Source: Phycisphaerae bacterium (GTDB taxonomy: Bacteria; Planctomycetota; Phycisphaerae; JAJVII01). From it: a DNA stretch of 11,178 nucleotides. Below are positions 1 to 7,739 of this stretch, piece after piece (position 1 is the stretch's first letter; every line of letters begins with the position of its first letter). The stretch covers positions 1 through 11,178 of the forward strand of contig JAQTVL010000090.1 in assembly GCA_028706835.1 (NCBI GenBank). The letters are read 5' to 3'. The notes below the pieces were generated by a model. The model ran no database searches. It worked only from the letters and a program-made list of their open reading frames with translations, and was not told the origin of the DNA. The position numbers and the translations under genes were made by a program.

Positions 1-2703
1 GATCTGTCCGCGGCGAACGAGCGGCTGACGCGCGAAGTGGCGGAGCGTCGTCGCGCGGAAGAGGCGCTGCGGGCGAGCGAGGAGCTCTATCGGCTGCACT
101 TCGAGCATGCCGGCGACGTGATCTGCTCGCTGGACAGCTCAATGCGGATCGCCAGCATCTCGCCGTCGGTGACGGCTGTCACGGGCCATGCCCCGCAATC
201 GGTGATCGGGCGCCGGCTCGACGAGGCGGGGCTGATTCATCCTGACGACCTGCCGCGTGCGCTGGCGAATGCGGCGCGCGTCCTTGGCGGGGAACCCGTT
301 ACCGCGGAGCACCGGGTGTGTCACGTCGACGGCTCAGAGATCATCGCCGAAGTCAGCGCTTCCCCGCTGGCGACGGGCGCGGGCGTCCGGGGCCTGGTGG
401 TCGTCGCTCGCGACATCACCCAGCGACGACGCGCGGAGGAGGCGCTGCAGGTGCAGCACGACCTGGCGGCGGCGCTCAGTGCGACGGGCGACCTGGCCGA
501 GGCGGCCCGGTGCGTGCTTGACGCGACGACGAAGCTGGCGCCGATCGATTGCGGCGGGCTGTATGTCCTCGATCCGGCGACGAGCGAGTTCGTGGTGGCT
601 GCGCACCGCGGCGTGCCGGAGGAGTTTGCCCGGGCCGCCTCCCGCTACGCGATCGATTCGCCGCGGGGGGTGGCGGCGATGGGCGGCGAGCCGATCTACA
701 CCGTGCGATCGAGCACGGAGTTTGCGATGGAAGACTCCACTCGGCGGGAGGGTATTCGATCGGCGGTCACGCTTCCGATCGCCCACGCCGGGCGGGTTGT
801 TGCCTGTCTCCACCTCGCCTCGCACACGGAAGACGAGATTCCGCTGATCCGCCGGCTGTTGCTCGAAACGATCGCCCGCAACCTCGGCGGGGCGCTCAGC
901 CGAATCCAGGCCGAAGCCGCTCTGGCGCGTAGCGAGGCCTACAATCGCACGCTGATCGAGGCGATCCCGGACACGATGTATCACGTGACCCGCTCCGGGC
1001 ACTACGGGGCCATGGTCTCCGACCGCGGCTTTCCGCCCGTCTACCCGTGGGTCGAGCACTACCAGGGGCGCCGCGTTGCCGACCTGACGCCCCCGGAGTT
1101 CGCCGCGAAGGTCGAGGGGCTGATCGCCGAGACGCTCCGCACCGGTCAACTGCAATCCTTCGAGTACGACGTCGTCCACCCGGACACCGGCGAGAGGTTC
1201 TATCGGGAGGCCCGCTACGTGGTCAGCGGGCCTGACGAGGTGCTCTGCCTGGCCCGGGACATTACCGAGCGGCGCCGAGCGGAAGAAGCGCTGCGGGCCA
1301 GCGAGGAACGCTACCGCGCCCAGTTGCACTTCGTGCAGACGCTGATGGACGCGATCCCGAACCCGGTCTTCTACAAAGGGCTCGACCACCGGTATATCGG
1401 GTGCAACCAGGCCTTCTGCGACATCGCCCGCCTGCCGCGCGACCGGATCATCGGCGCGACGGTGAAGGACGTGAACAGGACTGAACGCGCCCAGCGCCAC
1501 AGGGAGATCGACGCCGCTCTCTTCGCCAACCGTCAGCCCATTCTCTATGAACTGACCGGCAGCACCGGCCGCTGCTTTATCTACCAGAAGGCCCCGTTCT
1601 ACGACCACGAAGGGCAGTTGGCGGGGATCGTTGGGACGATCCTCGATATCACCGACCGCAAGCGGATGGAGGAAGAACTCCGCCGCAGCGAGGCGAAGAA
1701 CCGGGCGCTGATCGAGGCCGTCCCGGACATGAAGTTCCGCCTCGACGGCGAGGGGCGACTTGTCGAATTTATCCCGGGAGTCGAGAACGAACTGGCACTC
1801 GAGCCGAAGGACTTCATCGGGCGGCGGGTCACGGACGTGCTCCCGGACCCGATGGCCTCGCGGTTCCTGGCGGCGTCGCAGGAGGCGTTGCGGACCGGGC
1901 GGGCGACGATGATCGAGTATCACCTTCACATTCCGCTGCCCGACGGCCCGGTTCGGGAATTCGAGGCCCGTTTTGCACGGTGCGGCGAGGGCGAAACCTT
2001 CTCCGTCGTCCGCGACATCACCGATCGCAAGCGGGCCGAGAGGCAGTTGCTGGAGTACCAGGGCCAGTTGCGGTCCATGGCCTCGCAGCTTTCCCTGATC
2101 GAAGAGCGCGAACGCCGACGCCTCGCCGGCGAGTTGCACGACCGCATCGGCCAGGCGCTTGCCCTGGCGCGCATCAAGCTGGGCTTGCTCCGGAAGCACG
2201 TGCCGGCTGGGGTCGCCGGGATGGACGACGTGATGGCCCTGATCGAACAGACGCTTCAGGACACGCGGTCGCTCACGTTCCAGCTCAGCCCGCCTATCCT
2301 CTACGAACTCGGCTTCGAGCCCGCGGTCGAGTGGCTGGTCGAGCAGATCGCCCGCCAGTACGCCGTCTGCGCCGAGATGGAAGACGACGGCCAGCCGAAG
2401 CCGCTGGACGACGACGTTCGCGTGGTGTTGTTCCAGGCGACGCGCGAGTTGCTGGTGAACGCGGCCAGGCATTCGCGGGCGCCCCGGATTCGCGTCCGCC
2501 TGTCGCGCGACGGGGGGCATATCCGCATTCAGGTCAGCGACAACGGCGCCGGCTTCGACGTCGCCGGCGCCAGCAAAGGCCGCGGCGGGTTCGGCCTGTT
2601 CAGCTTGCGCGAGCGGCTGCGCCATCTGGGCGGCAGTCTTCAGATCGAGTCGCGGCCCGGCCAGGGCACGGCGGTGACGCTCCTGGCGCCGCTGAAGGGG
2701 TGA
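1..2703 (+). CDS. Multi-PAS/GAF sensor histidine kinase, NarL-type partner (5' partial)
   Basis: This is a signal-sensing histidine kinase whose 5' end lies outside the window: the frame is open from base 1 and starts inside a coiled-coil linker, so the GTG at 37 is not the true start. Counting codons from base 1, the visible order is PAS (about 24-145, ending in a DIT motif at 138), GAF (152-307), and three more PAS units (312-427, 442-556 and 562-680, with DIT at 420, 549 and 672). A HisKA_3 dimerisation domain follows, with phospho-acceptor His713 in an ELHDRIGQ motif. The HATPase domain has N-box Asn820, a DNGAG box at 847 and a GRGGFGL box at 860. The ELHDR type of H-box is typical of kinases that pair with NarL/LuxR-type regulators, and such a gene begins 67 bp downstream. 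No membrane segment is seen here, so this part is cytoplasmic; one may lie upstream. The linkers before PAS1 and PAS3 are near-identical (ERRRAEEALRASEE), which suggests duplication of PAS modules. The ligand cannot be told from sequence. Confidence 0.93.
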   Translation, partial: DLSAANERLTREVAERRRAEEALRASEELYRLHFEHAGDVICSLDSSMRIASISPSVTAVTGHAPQSVIGRRLDEAGLIHPDDLPRALANAARVLGGEPVTAEHRVCHVDGSEIIAEVSASPLATGAGVRGLVVVARDITQRRRAEEALQVQHDLAAALSATGDLAEAARCVLDATTKLAPIDCGGLYVLDPATSEFVVAAHRGVPEEFARAASRYAIDSPRGVAAMGGEPIYTVRSSTEFAMEDSTRREGIRSAVTLPIAHAGRVVACLHLASHTEDEIPLIRRLLLETIARNLGGALSRIQAEAALARSEAYNRTLIEAIPDTMYHVTRSGHYGAMVSDRGFPPVYPWVEHYQGRRVADLTPPEFAAKVEGLIAETLRTGQLQSFEYDVVHPDTGERFYREARYVVSGPDEVLCLARDITERRRAEEALRASEERYRAQLHFVQTLMDAIPNPVFYKGLDHRYIGCNQAFCDIARLPRDRIIGATVKDVNRTERAQRHREIDAALFANRQPILYELTGSTGRCFIYQKAPFYDHEGQLAGIVGTILDITDRKRMEEELRRSEAKNRALIEAVPDMKFRLDGEGRLVEFIPGVENELALEPKDFIGRRVTDVLPDPMASRFLAASQEALRTGRATMIEYHLHIPLPDGPVREFEARFARCGEGETFSVVRDITDRKRAERQLLEYQGQLRSMASQLSLIEERERRRLAGELHDRIGQALALARIKLGLLRKHVPAGVAGMDDVMALIEQTLQDTRSLTFQLSPPILYELGFEPAVEWLVEQIARQYAVCAEMEDDGQPKPLDDDVRVVLFQATRELLVNAARHSRAPRIRVRLSRDGGHIRIQVSDNGAGFDVAGASKGRGGFGLFSLRERLRHLGGSLQIESRPGQGTAVTLLAPLKG

Positions 2704-2770
2704 AGATTGACTTGTAATTCGCCCGCATCTGTGCTTATCTGGTGACGAGGGCATTCTGGGGAGAATTTCC

Positions 2771-3424
2771 ATGGCCATCCGAATCATCATCGCTGACGAC
2801 CACACGCTGATGCGCCAGGGCCTGCGGGCGCTGATATCGGCGCAGCCGGGGATGGAGGTCATCGCCGAGGCGGGCGACGGGCGAACCACCGTCAGCCTGG
2901 CGAAGGACCTGTCGCCGGACGTGATCATCATGGACATCTCGATGCCCGACCTGAACGGGATCGAGGCAACGCGCCAAATTACCGAGAGTTCCAAGACGAT
3001 CAAGGTCATCGGCCTGTCGATGCACTCGGATCGGCGATTCGTGGCCCAGGTGCTCAAGAGCGGCGCGAGCGGCTACCTGCTGAAAGACTGCGCGTTCGAC
3101 GAGCTGACGCGGGCCATCCAGGCGGTGATGACGGACCAGACCTATCTGAGCCCGGGCATCGCCGGGCCGGTGGTGGAGGACTACCTGCGAAAGATTGCAA
3201 GTTCCGATACTGGCGATAACTCCGTGCTGAGTCAGCGGGAGCGAGAGGTGCTCCAGTTGCTCGCTGAAGGACGAACCACCAAGCAGATCGCGACCGAACT
3301 CCAGGTGTCCGGAAAGACGATCGAAACGCACCGGCGGCGAATCATGGACAAGTTGAGTATTTTCAGCGTGGCCGAACTGACTAAGTACGCCATCCGCGAG
3401 GGGTTAACGTCGCAGGAGAAGTAG
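2771..3424 (+). CDS. NarL/FixJ-type response regulator with LuxR HTH
   Basis: A 217-residue DNA-binding response regulator, the usual length for the NarL/FixJ family. The receiver domain (about 3-120) has the acidic pair Asp9/Asp10, phospho-acceptor Asp55 in a MDISMPD motif, Ser83 in the Thr/Ser position and Lys105 in LLKD. The LuxR/GerE helix-turn-helix occupies about 153-210 (LSQREREVLQLLAEG, then the recognition helix VSGKTIETHRRRIMDKL). The ATG at 2771 is preceded by GGGGAGA at 2758-2764, a good ribosome-binding site. It lies 67 bp after the kinase gene on the same strand, so it is the probable phosphorylation partner and the two genes are probably co-transcribed. Target genes are unknown. 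Confidence 0.95.
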   Translation: MAIRIIIADDHTLMRQGLRALISAQPGMEVIAEAGDGRTTVSLAKDLSPDVIIMDISMPDLNGIEATRQITESSKTIKVIGLSMHSDRRFVAQVLKSGASGYLLKDCAFDELTRAIQAVMTDQTYLSPGIAGPVVEDYLRKIASSDTGDNSVLSQREREVLQLLAEGRTTKQIATELQVSGKTIETHRRRIMDKLSIFSVAELTKYAIREGLTSQEK

Positions 3425-3512
3425 ATTCCGAGCGGCGTCTTCAGCCCGCCTTAAGGTATTTACCTATCGGGTTTCAGGAAAAGCCTTGCGGACTCTAACC
3501 GGAGCGTGTGCC

Positions 3513-3650
3513 ACAATATCCTTAATGGGGAGCCAGCGGGCTTCGGCCGCATTTGGGGTCCCGGGGGCCGGGCCATGGATGGGGGCCACAAAAGTAGGGT
3601 GTAGGTGCCCCTGCTCAGGGCCGGCGCTGACCAGCGCGGGTCCTTTTTTC
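3513..3650 (+). ncRNA. Candidate structured leader or small RNA ending in a terminator
   Basis: The 283 bp between the response regulator stop and the AraC start carry folded sequence rather than credible protein. In order there is a GGC-TTCG-GCC tetraloop hairpin near 3539-3548, a GC-rich stretch, a stem AGTAGGG/CCCTGCT (3593-3599 with 3609-3615, one G-T pair) and then a strong terminator. The segment 3567-3574 can pair with terminator bases 3618-3625 with a single mismatch, so a mutually exclusive antiterminator fold is possible. It could be an attenuator or riboswitch leader of the AraC gene, a free small RNA, or simply trailing sequence of the upstream operon. It matches no riboswitch class that I can recognise. 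The boundaries are approximate. Confidence 0.35.
3617..3649 (+). terminator. Rho-independent terminator
   Basis: A hairpin with left arm AGG-G-CC-G-GCGCT, loop GACC and right arm AGCGC-GG-GT-CCT (small bulges) is followed at once by six T residues (3644-3649). It lies 192 bp after the response regulator stop and 58 bp before the AraC start. It therefore either ends the two-component operon late or acts as an attenuator in front of the AraC gene. Confidence 0.7.
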
Positions 3651-3707
3651 TTACGCGGTTCTCAATTTTGCTTGCCCATCACTCCACCGAGCCGCACCAT
3701 CAATCGC

Positions 3708-4865
3708 ATGGCTGACGGGGCGAACATCGGAATCACCCAGGCGGAGTTCTTACGCGTCGGCAAGGCGTACGCCCGGCAGTGGAAACTGCCGCTGGTGGCC
3801 GCCCAGCCGGGCGGCGTCGTGGTCTTCGGACGATTGCCCCAGCCTCGGACAGACGCGGCCCGGTCGGCCCGGCAGCACGCGATCGCCGAATCGCTCCGCT
3901 GGGGCGAGCCGACGGTGACGGAGTATCCGGCCAGCCAACTGGTCTGGGCCGTTCCGCTGATGCACAACGCCGAGCTTCGCGGCGGGCTGCTGGCGATCGT
4001 GACGGAGCGGCGAGTGTTTCCGGATTCGACCGGCAGGCCGAGGCTGGAGATTCGCCGGGCCTGCGAGTCGCTGCGGGAACTGGCTGAGCAGGAGAACCTG
4101 ACCAACGCCCAATTGCTGGCGGCCCGCCGGTTGGACTATCAGCGCGAGCAGAAGCGGGCGGAGGCGATCCAGGGCCTCAAGACGCGGTACTTCTACAGCA
4201 TCCGCGAGGTGTATCTTCGCGAGGAGCCGGCGCTGATCTCCGCGGTTCGCAAAGACGACCGGCACGAGGCCCGCGGCATCCTCAACCGGATCCTCGTCGA
4301 AATCTACGCCCTCGGCGGCGAGAACCTCACGCTCATCAAGAGCTTCCTGATGGAACTGGTCGTCACGATGTGCCGCACCGCCGTCGAAAGCGGCGGCGAC
4401 CCGCGCGAACTGCTCGGCGCCAACTACGCCAGCATCAGCGAACTGTCCCAGATCGCCACCGAAGAGGAACTGTCGCACTGGCTGGTCGGCATGCTCGAAC
4501 GCATCATGGACTCGATGCAGCGCCACCGCCGCAAGCCGTCGAGCGTGCTGCTCCAGGCTGCCATGAAATATCTGGCCGAGCATTTCGACGAACCGATCGG
4601 GCGGGATGACGTGGCTCGCGTGGCCGGGCTGTCGCCGGCCCATTTTTCCCGGCTGATTCGCCGTCACGCGGACCGCGGGTTCAACGACCTGCTGAACCAG
4701 TTGCGGATCGACCGGGCGACGGAACTGCTCCGCCGGACGAGCAAGGGCATGCTCCAGATTGCCCTGGAGGTCGGCTACAACGACCAGAGCTACTTCACCA
4801 AGGTGTTCCGCCGCTACACGCGAATGACCCCGCGCGAATACCGCACCCAGCACACGTCGGGATAG
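3708..4865 (+). CDS. AraC-family transcriptional regulator
   Basis: A 385-residue regulator. The C-terminal AraC/HTH_18 domain (about 278-383) has both helix-turn-helix units: GRDDVARVAGLSPAHFSRLI (298-317), and IALEVGYNDQSYFTKVFRRY (351-370) followed by the family hallmark TRMTPREYR. The N-terminal 10-105 looks like a small alpha/beta sensor module (the WAVPLMHNAELRGGLLAIV region). Residues about 155-265 are helical and resemble the PocR-type middle region of YesN-like regulators (LISAVRKDDRHEARGILNRIL). The ATG at 3708 is chosen because conserved-looking sequence begins there. The frame stays open back to 3486, but that extension crosses a terminator and reads like non-coding DNA. No clear Shine-Dalgarno precedes 3708. 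The gene converges with the fucosidase gene (8 bp between stops), so control of carbohydrate use is plausible but unproven. Confidence 0.88.
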   Translation: MADGANIGITQAEFLRVGKAYARQWKLPLVAAQPGGVVVFGRLPQPRTDAARSARQHAIAESLRWGEPTVTEYPASQLVWAVPLMHNAELRGGLLAIVTERRVFPDSTGRPRLEIRRACESLRELAEQENLTNAQLLAARRLDYQREQKRAEAIQGLKTRYFYSIREVYLREEPALISAVRKDDRHEARGILNRILVEIYALGGENLTLIKSFLMELVVTMCRTAVESGGDPRELLGANYASISELSQIATEEELSHWLVGMLERIMDSMQRHRRKPSSVLLQAAMKYLAEHFDEPIGRDDVARVAGLSPAHFSRLIRRHADRGFNDLLNQLRIDRATELLRRTSKGMLQIALEVGYNDQSYFTKVFRRYTRMTPREYRTQHTSG

Positions 4866-4873
4866 AGCGCCGA

Positions 4874-6151
4874 TCACTTCACGAACAGCTCCACCACCGG
4901 CACCGTCACATTCGGCTTGACCACCGGCAGCTCGATCACCAGGCCGTCCTTCTTGCCGCCGGTGTCGCCGGCGTGGCCGTGCTGCCAGGCCTCGATGCCG
5001 CGCAGGTGAACCTGTGACGCGTCGTTGAGCAACTGGGCATACTCCACGCGCCCACCCAGCCCCGGCAGGTAGAGGTGCTTATAAGGCCACGCGAGCACGT
5101 GGACGTACAGCCGCCGCGTCTCGGGGTTCCACGTCAGCCGGCAGTCCTGCGGCGTGGCGATGTCGTCCGGGGCCTGCGTGCAGCCGTAGATCGACCGCCC
5201 GTGGCGGCGCATCCATTCGCCCATGCCCGCCAGCCGGGCCAGCGCCCGCTCGTCGAACTCGCCGCGCCCCGTCGGGCCGACGTTCAGCAGCAGATTGCCG
5301 CCCTTGCTCACGCAGTCGATCAGCGTGAGGATCAGCTGCTCCACGCTCCGCCAGGTGGCCTCGTCGCGGTGGTAGCCCCACGACCCGCTGAACGTCTGGC
5401 ACGCCTCCCACGTCACGCGCTTCCCGTCCACCGTCACCCAGCCCTGCGGCTGGAACTGCTCGGGCGTCTTGAAGTCCCACGCCCCCGGCAGGTCCATGCG
5501 GTCGTTGACCATGATGTTCGGCTGGAGCTTGCGGATCAGCGCGTTCAGCTTTTCGCTTTGCCAGTCGTTGCGGCCCTTGCCGCCGGGCTTAAGCCTCGCA
5601 TAGCTGAAATCCAGCCACAGCACGTCGATTTCCCCATACTGCGACAGCAGCTCGCGCACCTGGCCGTGCAGGTATTTCGCATATTTCGCCTGGTCGCGAC
5701 CCTTGTTCCGCTTGTCCCGATCGGGCGCGTTGCGATACGGGCCGAAGTGCTTGTCGAGCACGTACTGCGGGTGGTGCCAGTCGATCAGCGAGTGGTAGAA
5801 CCCCACGTGCATCCCGCGCCCCCGGAACGCATCGACCGCCGGGCGGAGCAGGTCGCGCCCGGCCGGCGTGTTCGTCGCCTTGTAGTCCGTCAGCTTGCTG
5901 TCCCACAGGCAGAACCCTTCGTGGTGCTTGGTGGTGATCACGAAGTACTTCATGCCCGCATCGCCAGCCGCCTTCGCCCAAGCCTCCGGGTCGTACAGGT
6001 CCGGGTCGAACCGGCGGAAGTACTGGTCGTAGATTTCGTCCGGGATCTCCTCCTTGTGCTTCACCCACTCGTGCCGGGCGGGCAGGGCGTACAGGCCCCA
6101 GTGAATGAACAGGCCGAACCGAGATTGTGTGAACCACGTTGAATCGGGCAT
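4874..6151 (-). CDS. Alpha-L-fucosidase, GH29, intracellular
   Basis: A 425-residue glycoside hydrolase family 29 protein, which hydrolyses terminal alpha-L-fucosyl links with retention of configuration. Family signatures are RFGLFIHWGLYALP (11-24), KHHEGFCLWDS (75-85), VGFYHSLIDWHHP (116-128) and the nucleophile region DVLWLDFSY, with Asp181 as the expected nucleophile. The stretch GGNLLLNVGPTGRGEFDE later in the chain is also typical of GH29. There is no signal peptide, so it probably acts in the cytoplasm on imported fucosylated oligosaccharides. The protein is short, with no added C-terminal binding module. The ATG at 6151 is fixed by a strong GGAGGAG five bases upstream. A longer in-frame version back to 6535 would run into the insertion sequence and is rejected. 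The gene converges with the AraC gene and stands alone. Confidence 0.93.
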   Translation of the reverse strand: MPDSTWFTQSRFGLFIHWGLYALPARHEWVKHKEEIPDEIYDQYFRRFDPDLYDPEAWAKAAGDAGMKYFVITTKHHEGFCLWDSKLTDYKATNTPAGRDLLRPAVDAFRGRGMHVGFYHSLIDWHHPQYVLDKHFGPYRNAPDRDKRNKGRDQAKYAKYLHGQVRELLSQYGEIDVLWLDFSYARLKPGGKGRNDWQSEKLNALIRKLQPNIMVNDRMDLPGAWDFKTPEQFQPQGWVTVDGKRVTWEACQTFSGSWGYHRDEATWRSVEQLILTLIDCVSKGGNLLLNVGPTGRGEFDERALARLAGMGEWMRRHGRSIYGCTQAPDDIATPQDCRLTWNPETRRLYVHVLAWPYKHLYLPGLGGRVEYAQLLNDASQVHLRGIEAWQHGHAGDTGGKKDGLVIELPVVKPNVTVPVVELFVK

Positions 6152-6156
6152 GGCAA

Positions 6157-6163
6157 CTCCTCC
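6157..6163 (-). promoter_or_regulatory. Ribosome-binding site of the fucosidase gene
   Basis: CTCCTCC on the plus strand reads GGAGGAG on the minus strand, five bases before the ATG at 6151. It decides between this start and the much longer open frame upstream. Confidence 0.85.
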
Positions 6164-6273
6164 AGGGTGTTGGCCAAGATTGTGCCGCAAGCCCAGCCGA
6201 AATGGAACCGAAAACTGTGTCCGTTCCGCCGGCGCGCATCCGGCACGAACGCCAGGGCCCCGCCCCCGCGCGA

Positions 6274-6289
6274 TGTTCCACGTGGAACA
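6274..6289. other. parS: parS-like centromere site, copy 1
   Basis: TGTTCCACGTGGAACA is a perfect 16-bp palindrome and fits the bacterial chromosomal parS consensus TGTTnCACGTGnAACA bound by ParB. The identity extends to 19 bp (an A before and AT after) in a second copy at 7774-7789. It lies in the intergenic region upstream of the fucosidase gene. Short peptides beginning MFHVEH or MFHVEQ that translate across it are by-products of the site. No parA or parB gene is in the window. Confidence 0.8.
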
Positions 6290-6300
6290 ATCTTCCGATT

Positions 6301-6320
6301 TCCCTCCCCTTGGGGAGGGA
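6301..6320. repeat. Perfect inverted repeat, 9-bp arms
   Basis: TCCCTCCCC-TT-GGGGAGGGA is a perfect palindrome with a two-base centre and no following T-run, between parS copy 1 and the left end of the insertion sequence. It resembles GC-rich intergenic repeats common in bacteria. It lies close to the predicted insertion target. Confidence 0.6.
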
Positions 6321-6353
6321 GCAAGGGAGATAACATGAAGGCCGCCTCGGCTG

Positions 6354-6364
6354 GTTAAGATGGA
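6354..6364. repeat. Left subterminal inverted repeat of the IS
   Basis: GTTAAGATGGA pairs with TCCATCTTGAC at 7729-7739, with one mismatch in 11. Subterminal rather than terminal repeats are a mark of IS1111-type elements. Confidence 0.65.
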
Positions 6365-6402
6365 AGCGTCGTTAGCGTTTCGGGTTCCCATCTCACACCA
6401 AC

Positions 6403-6407
6403 GGAGG
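6403..6407 (+). promoter_or_regulatory. Ribosome-binding site of the transposase
   Basis: GGAGG lies six bases before the ATG at 6414. It favours this start over the in-frame ATG at 6360, which lies within the left subterminal repeat. Confidence 0.85.
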
Positions 6408-6413
6408 ACGGCC

Positions 6414-7493
6414 ATGACGAAGGTAGCACGTGCCAAGAAGTTGAGCAACAAGTCGTTGTCGGTGGTCAACGGTGATGTGGTGTATGTCGGACTGGATGTG
6501 CATAAGAAGTCGATCCACGCGGCGGTTTCGGTCAACGGGCGGCTCGAGCGGCACTGGGTGATGCCGGCGGACTACGCGAAGGTGGTGGCCAAGCTGGCGC
6601 CGCTGCAAGCGGGCCTCAAGCGGGTGGTCTACGAAGCGGGCCCGACCGGCTTCGGGTTGGCTCGGGCGTTGGCGGCGGCGGGTCTGCCGATCGACGTGAT
6701 TGCCCCGAGCAAGACGCCGCAGCCGGCGGACCAGTCGGCCAAGAGCGACCGGTTGGATTGCATCGCCTTGTGCGAGTATGCGCCGACGAACCGGCTTGGG
6801 GTGGTGGCGGTGCCCAGCGAGCGTCAGGAAGCGGATCGTCAGGTGCAGCGGCTGCGGGACCAGGTGGTCCGCAAGGTGCGTCGGGTCAAGCAGCAGATCA
6901 AAAGCCTGTTGCTGCAGTACAGCATCGCCGAACCCGAGGGGCTGGCGAACTGGTCGCGCCAGTCGGTCCAGGCGTTGCGTGAACTGACGTTGGACGCGGA
7001 GCTGCGTTTCTGCCTGGACGAGTTGCTGACCGAGCTGGGGCAGTGGCAGGAGCAGGTGGGGCGGATCAACGGCCGGATCGAGCAGTTGGGCCGGACCGAT
7101 CGGCACGGGGCGGCGGTGGCGGTGCTGACCAGTCATCCGGGCGTCGGAATGATCACCGCGATGACGTTTCGGACGGAGTTGCACCAGGCGGAGCGGGTGA
7201 GCGACGGCCATCAGGTGGCCAAGTATTTCGGGCTGAACCCGCGGGTCCGTCAAAGCGGGCTGACCCGCCGCGACGGGCCGATCGCCAAGACCGGCCGCGG
7301 GCACGTCCGGGCGATCCTGATACAGGCCGCCTGGCGGTGGATCGCCCAGGACGCCTCGGCCAAGGCGGTCTACGATCGGCTGGTGCGTAACACCGGCCTG
7401 CCGCAGAAGGCGATCGTCGGGATGGCCCGGCGGCTGGCGATTCGCCTGTGGCGGATGATGACGACCGGGGAAGTGTATCGGGCGGCGGAGTGA
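6414..7493 (+). CDS. IS110-family (IS1111-type) DEDD transposase
   Basis: A 359-residue RNA-guided recombinase of the IS110 family, full length for the family and with an unbroken frame. The N-terminal RuvC-like DEDD_Tnp_IS110 domain shows all four acids: Asp28 (YVGLDVHK), Glu74 (VVYEAGPTG) and Asp112/Asp115 (KSDRLD). A helical coiled-coil section follows (about 140-230). The C-terminal Transposase_20 domain starts near LTSHPGVGMITAMTFRTEL and continues through KYFGLNPRVRQSG and IAKTGRGHVRAILIQAAW, the region carrying the serine used for strand attachment in this family. No stop or frameshift is seen, so it may be active. It is presumed to work with the structured RNA encoded directly downstream. 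Confidence 0.95.
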   Translation: MTKVARAKKLSNKSLSVVNGDVVYVGLDVHKKSIHAAVSVNGRLERHWVMPADYAKVVAKLAPLQAGLKRVVYEAGPTGFGLARALAAAGLPIDVIAPSKTPQPADQSAKSDRLDCIALCEYAPTNRLGVVAVPSERQEADRQVQRLRDQVVRKVRRVKQQIKSLLLQYSIAEPEGLANWSRQSVQALRELTLDAELRFCLDELLTELGQWQEQVGRINGRIEQLGRTDRHGAAVAVLTSHPGVGMITAMTFRTELHQAERVSDGHQVAKYFGLNPRVRQSGLTRRDGPIAKTGRGHVRAILIQAAWRWIAQDASAKAVYDRLVRNTGLPQKAIVGMARRLAIRLWRMMTTGEVYRAAE

Positions 7494-7540
7494 AACAGGA
7501 GTGAGCGTCGGCGGGATCGGCGGGCGGAACGTTCAGGACG

Positions 7541-7694
7541 GGTCAATGGTTCAGGCTCTACATTGGGATGACCGCGAACCCCTCTAGTGCCTTCGGGTAC
7601 GTCGGGAGATAGCTGGCTCCCATTGTGGTCCAACGGATTGAATCAATACCTTGTGCTTCGAGCACGAATAGCAGACTGAGCCGTCTCATTGACC
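7541..7694 (+). ncRNA. Candidate bridge RNA (seekRNA) of the IS110/IS1111 element
   Basis: A long-range stem GGTCAATG/CATTGACC (7541-7548 with 7687-7694) encloses a second stem GGCTC/GAGCC (7554-7558 with 7678-7682). Inside lie hairpins GTGCC-TTCG-GGTAC (7587-7600) and GTGCT-TCG-AGCAC (7653-7665), plus an alternative hairpin GGGAG/CTCCC (7604-7608 with 7617-7621). The first guide loop is closed by GACC/GGTC (7570-7573 with 7627-7630). Candidate guides flank the two hairpins. GAACCCCTCT (7576-7585) is the reverse complement of flank 7755-7764. GGGAG (7604-7608) equals left flank 6325-6329. ATAGCAG (7668-7674) equals the element's right end 7750-7756. TACCT (7647-7651) weakly fits the left end. 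Known biology: IS110-family transposases use such an RNA, which lies downstream of the gene in IS1111-type elements. The guide assignment is my inference. Confidence 0.65.
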
Positions 7695-7728
7695 GACCCG
7701 GACCAACCGCCCCCGATCGACCGCCAAA

Positions 7729-7739
7729 TCCATCTTGAC
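7729..7739. repeat. Right subterminal inverted repeat of the IS
   Basis: TCCATCTTGAC is the inverted partner of GTTAAGATGGA at 6354-6364 (10 of 11 bases). It lies beyond the candidate bridge RNA and 15 bases inside the proposed right core. Confidence 0.65.

Noticed and set aside
2704..2770. Separate promoter for the response regulator (TTGACT at 2707-2712, TTATCT at 2735-2740)
   Set aside because: The spacing of 22 bases is too long and the -10 is poor. Co-transcription with the kinase is the simpler reading.
334..3057. Very long minus-strand open frame (907 codons) opposite the kinase and regulator
   Set aside because: It is a shadow of codon bias in GC-rich DNA. The plus strand encodes clear PAS, HisKA and REC domains, while the minus-strand product has no domain and spans two genes.
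3486..3707. N-terminal extension of the AraC protein starting at 3486 or 3525
   Set aside because: The added residues are low in similarity to anything known, and the DNA contains a strong terminator and hairpins. Conserved-looking protein begins at 3708.
5075..6142. Plus-strand open frame of 355 codons opposite the fucosidase
   Set aside because: The product is low-complexity (Arg, Val, Pro, His rich) and mirrors the GH29 gene, whose motifs are unmistakable on the minus strand.
6061..6338. Small open frames with MFHVEH or MFHVEQ near parS copy 1
   Set aside because: These peptides are translations of the parS palindrome itself and continue into non-coding sequence.
6152..6535. N-terminal extension of the fucosidase to 6535
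   Set aside because: It would cross a parS site and enter the insertion sequence. A strong Shine-Dalgarno supports 6151.
6393..7304. Minus-strand open frame of 303 codons opposite the transposase
   Set aside because: It has no domain and mirrors the DEDD transposase frame.
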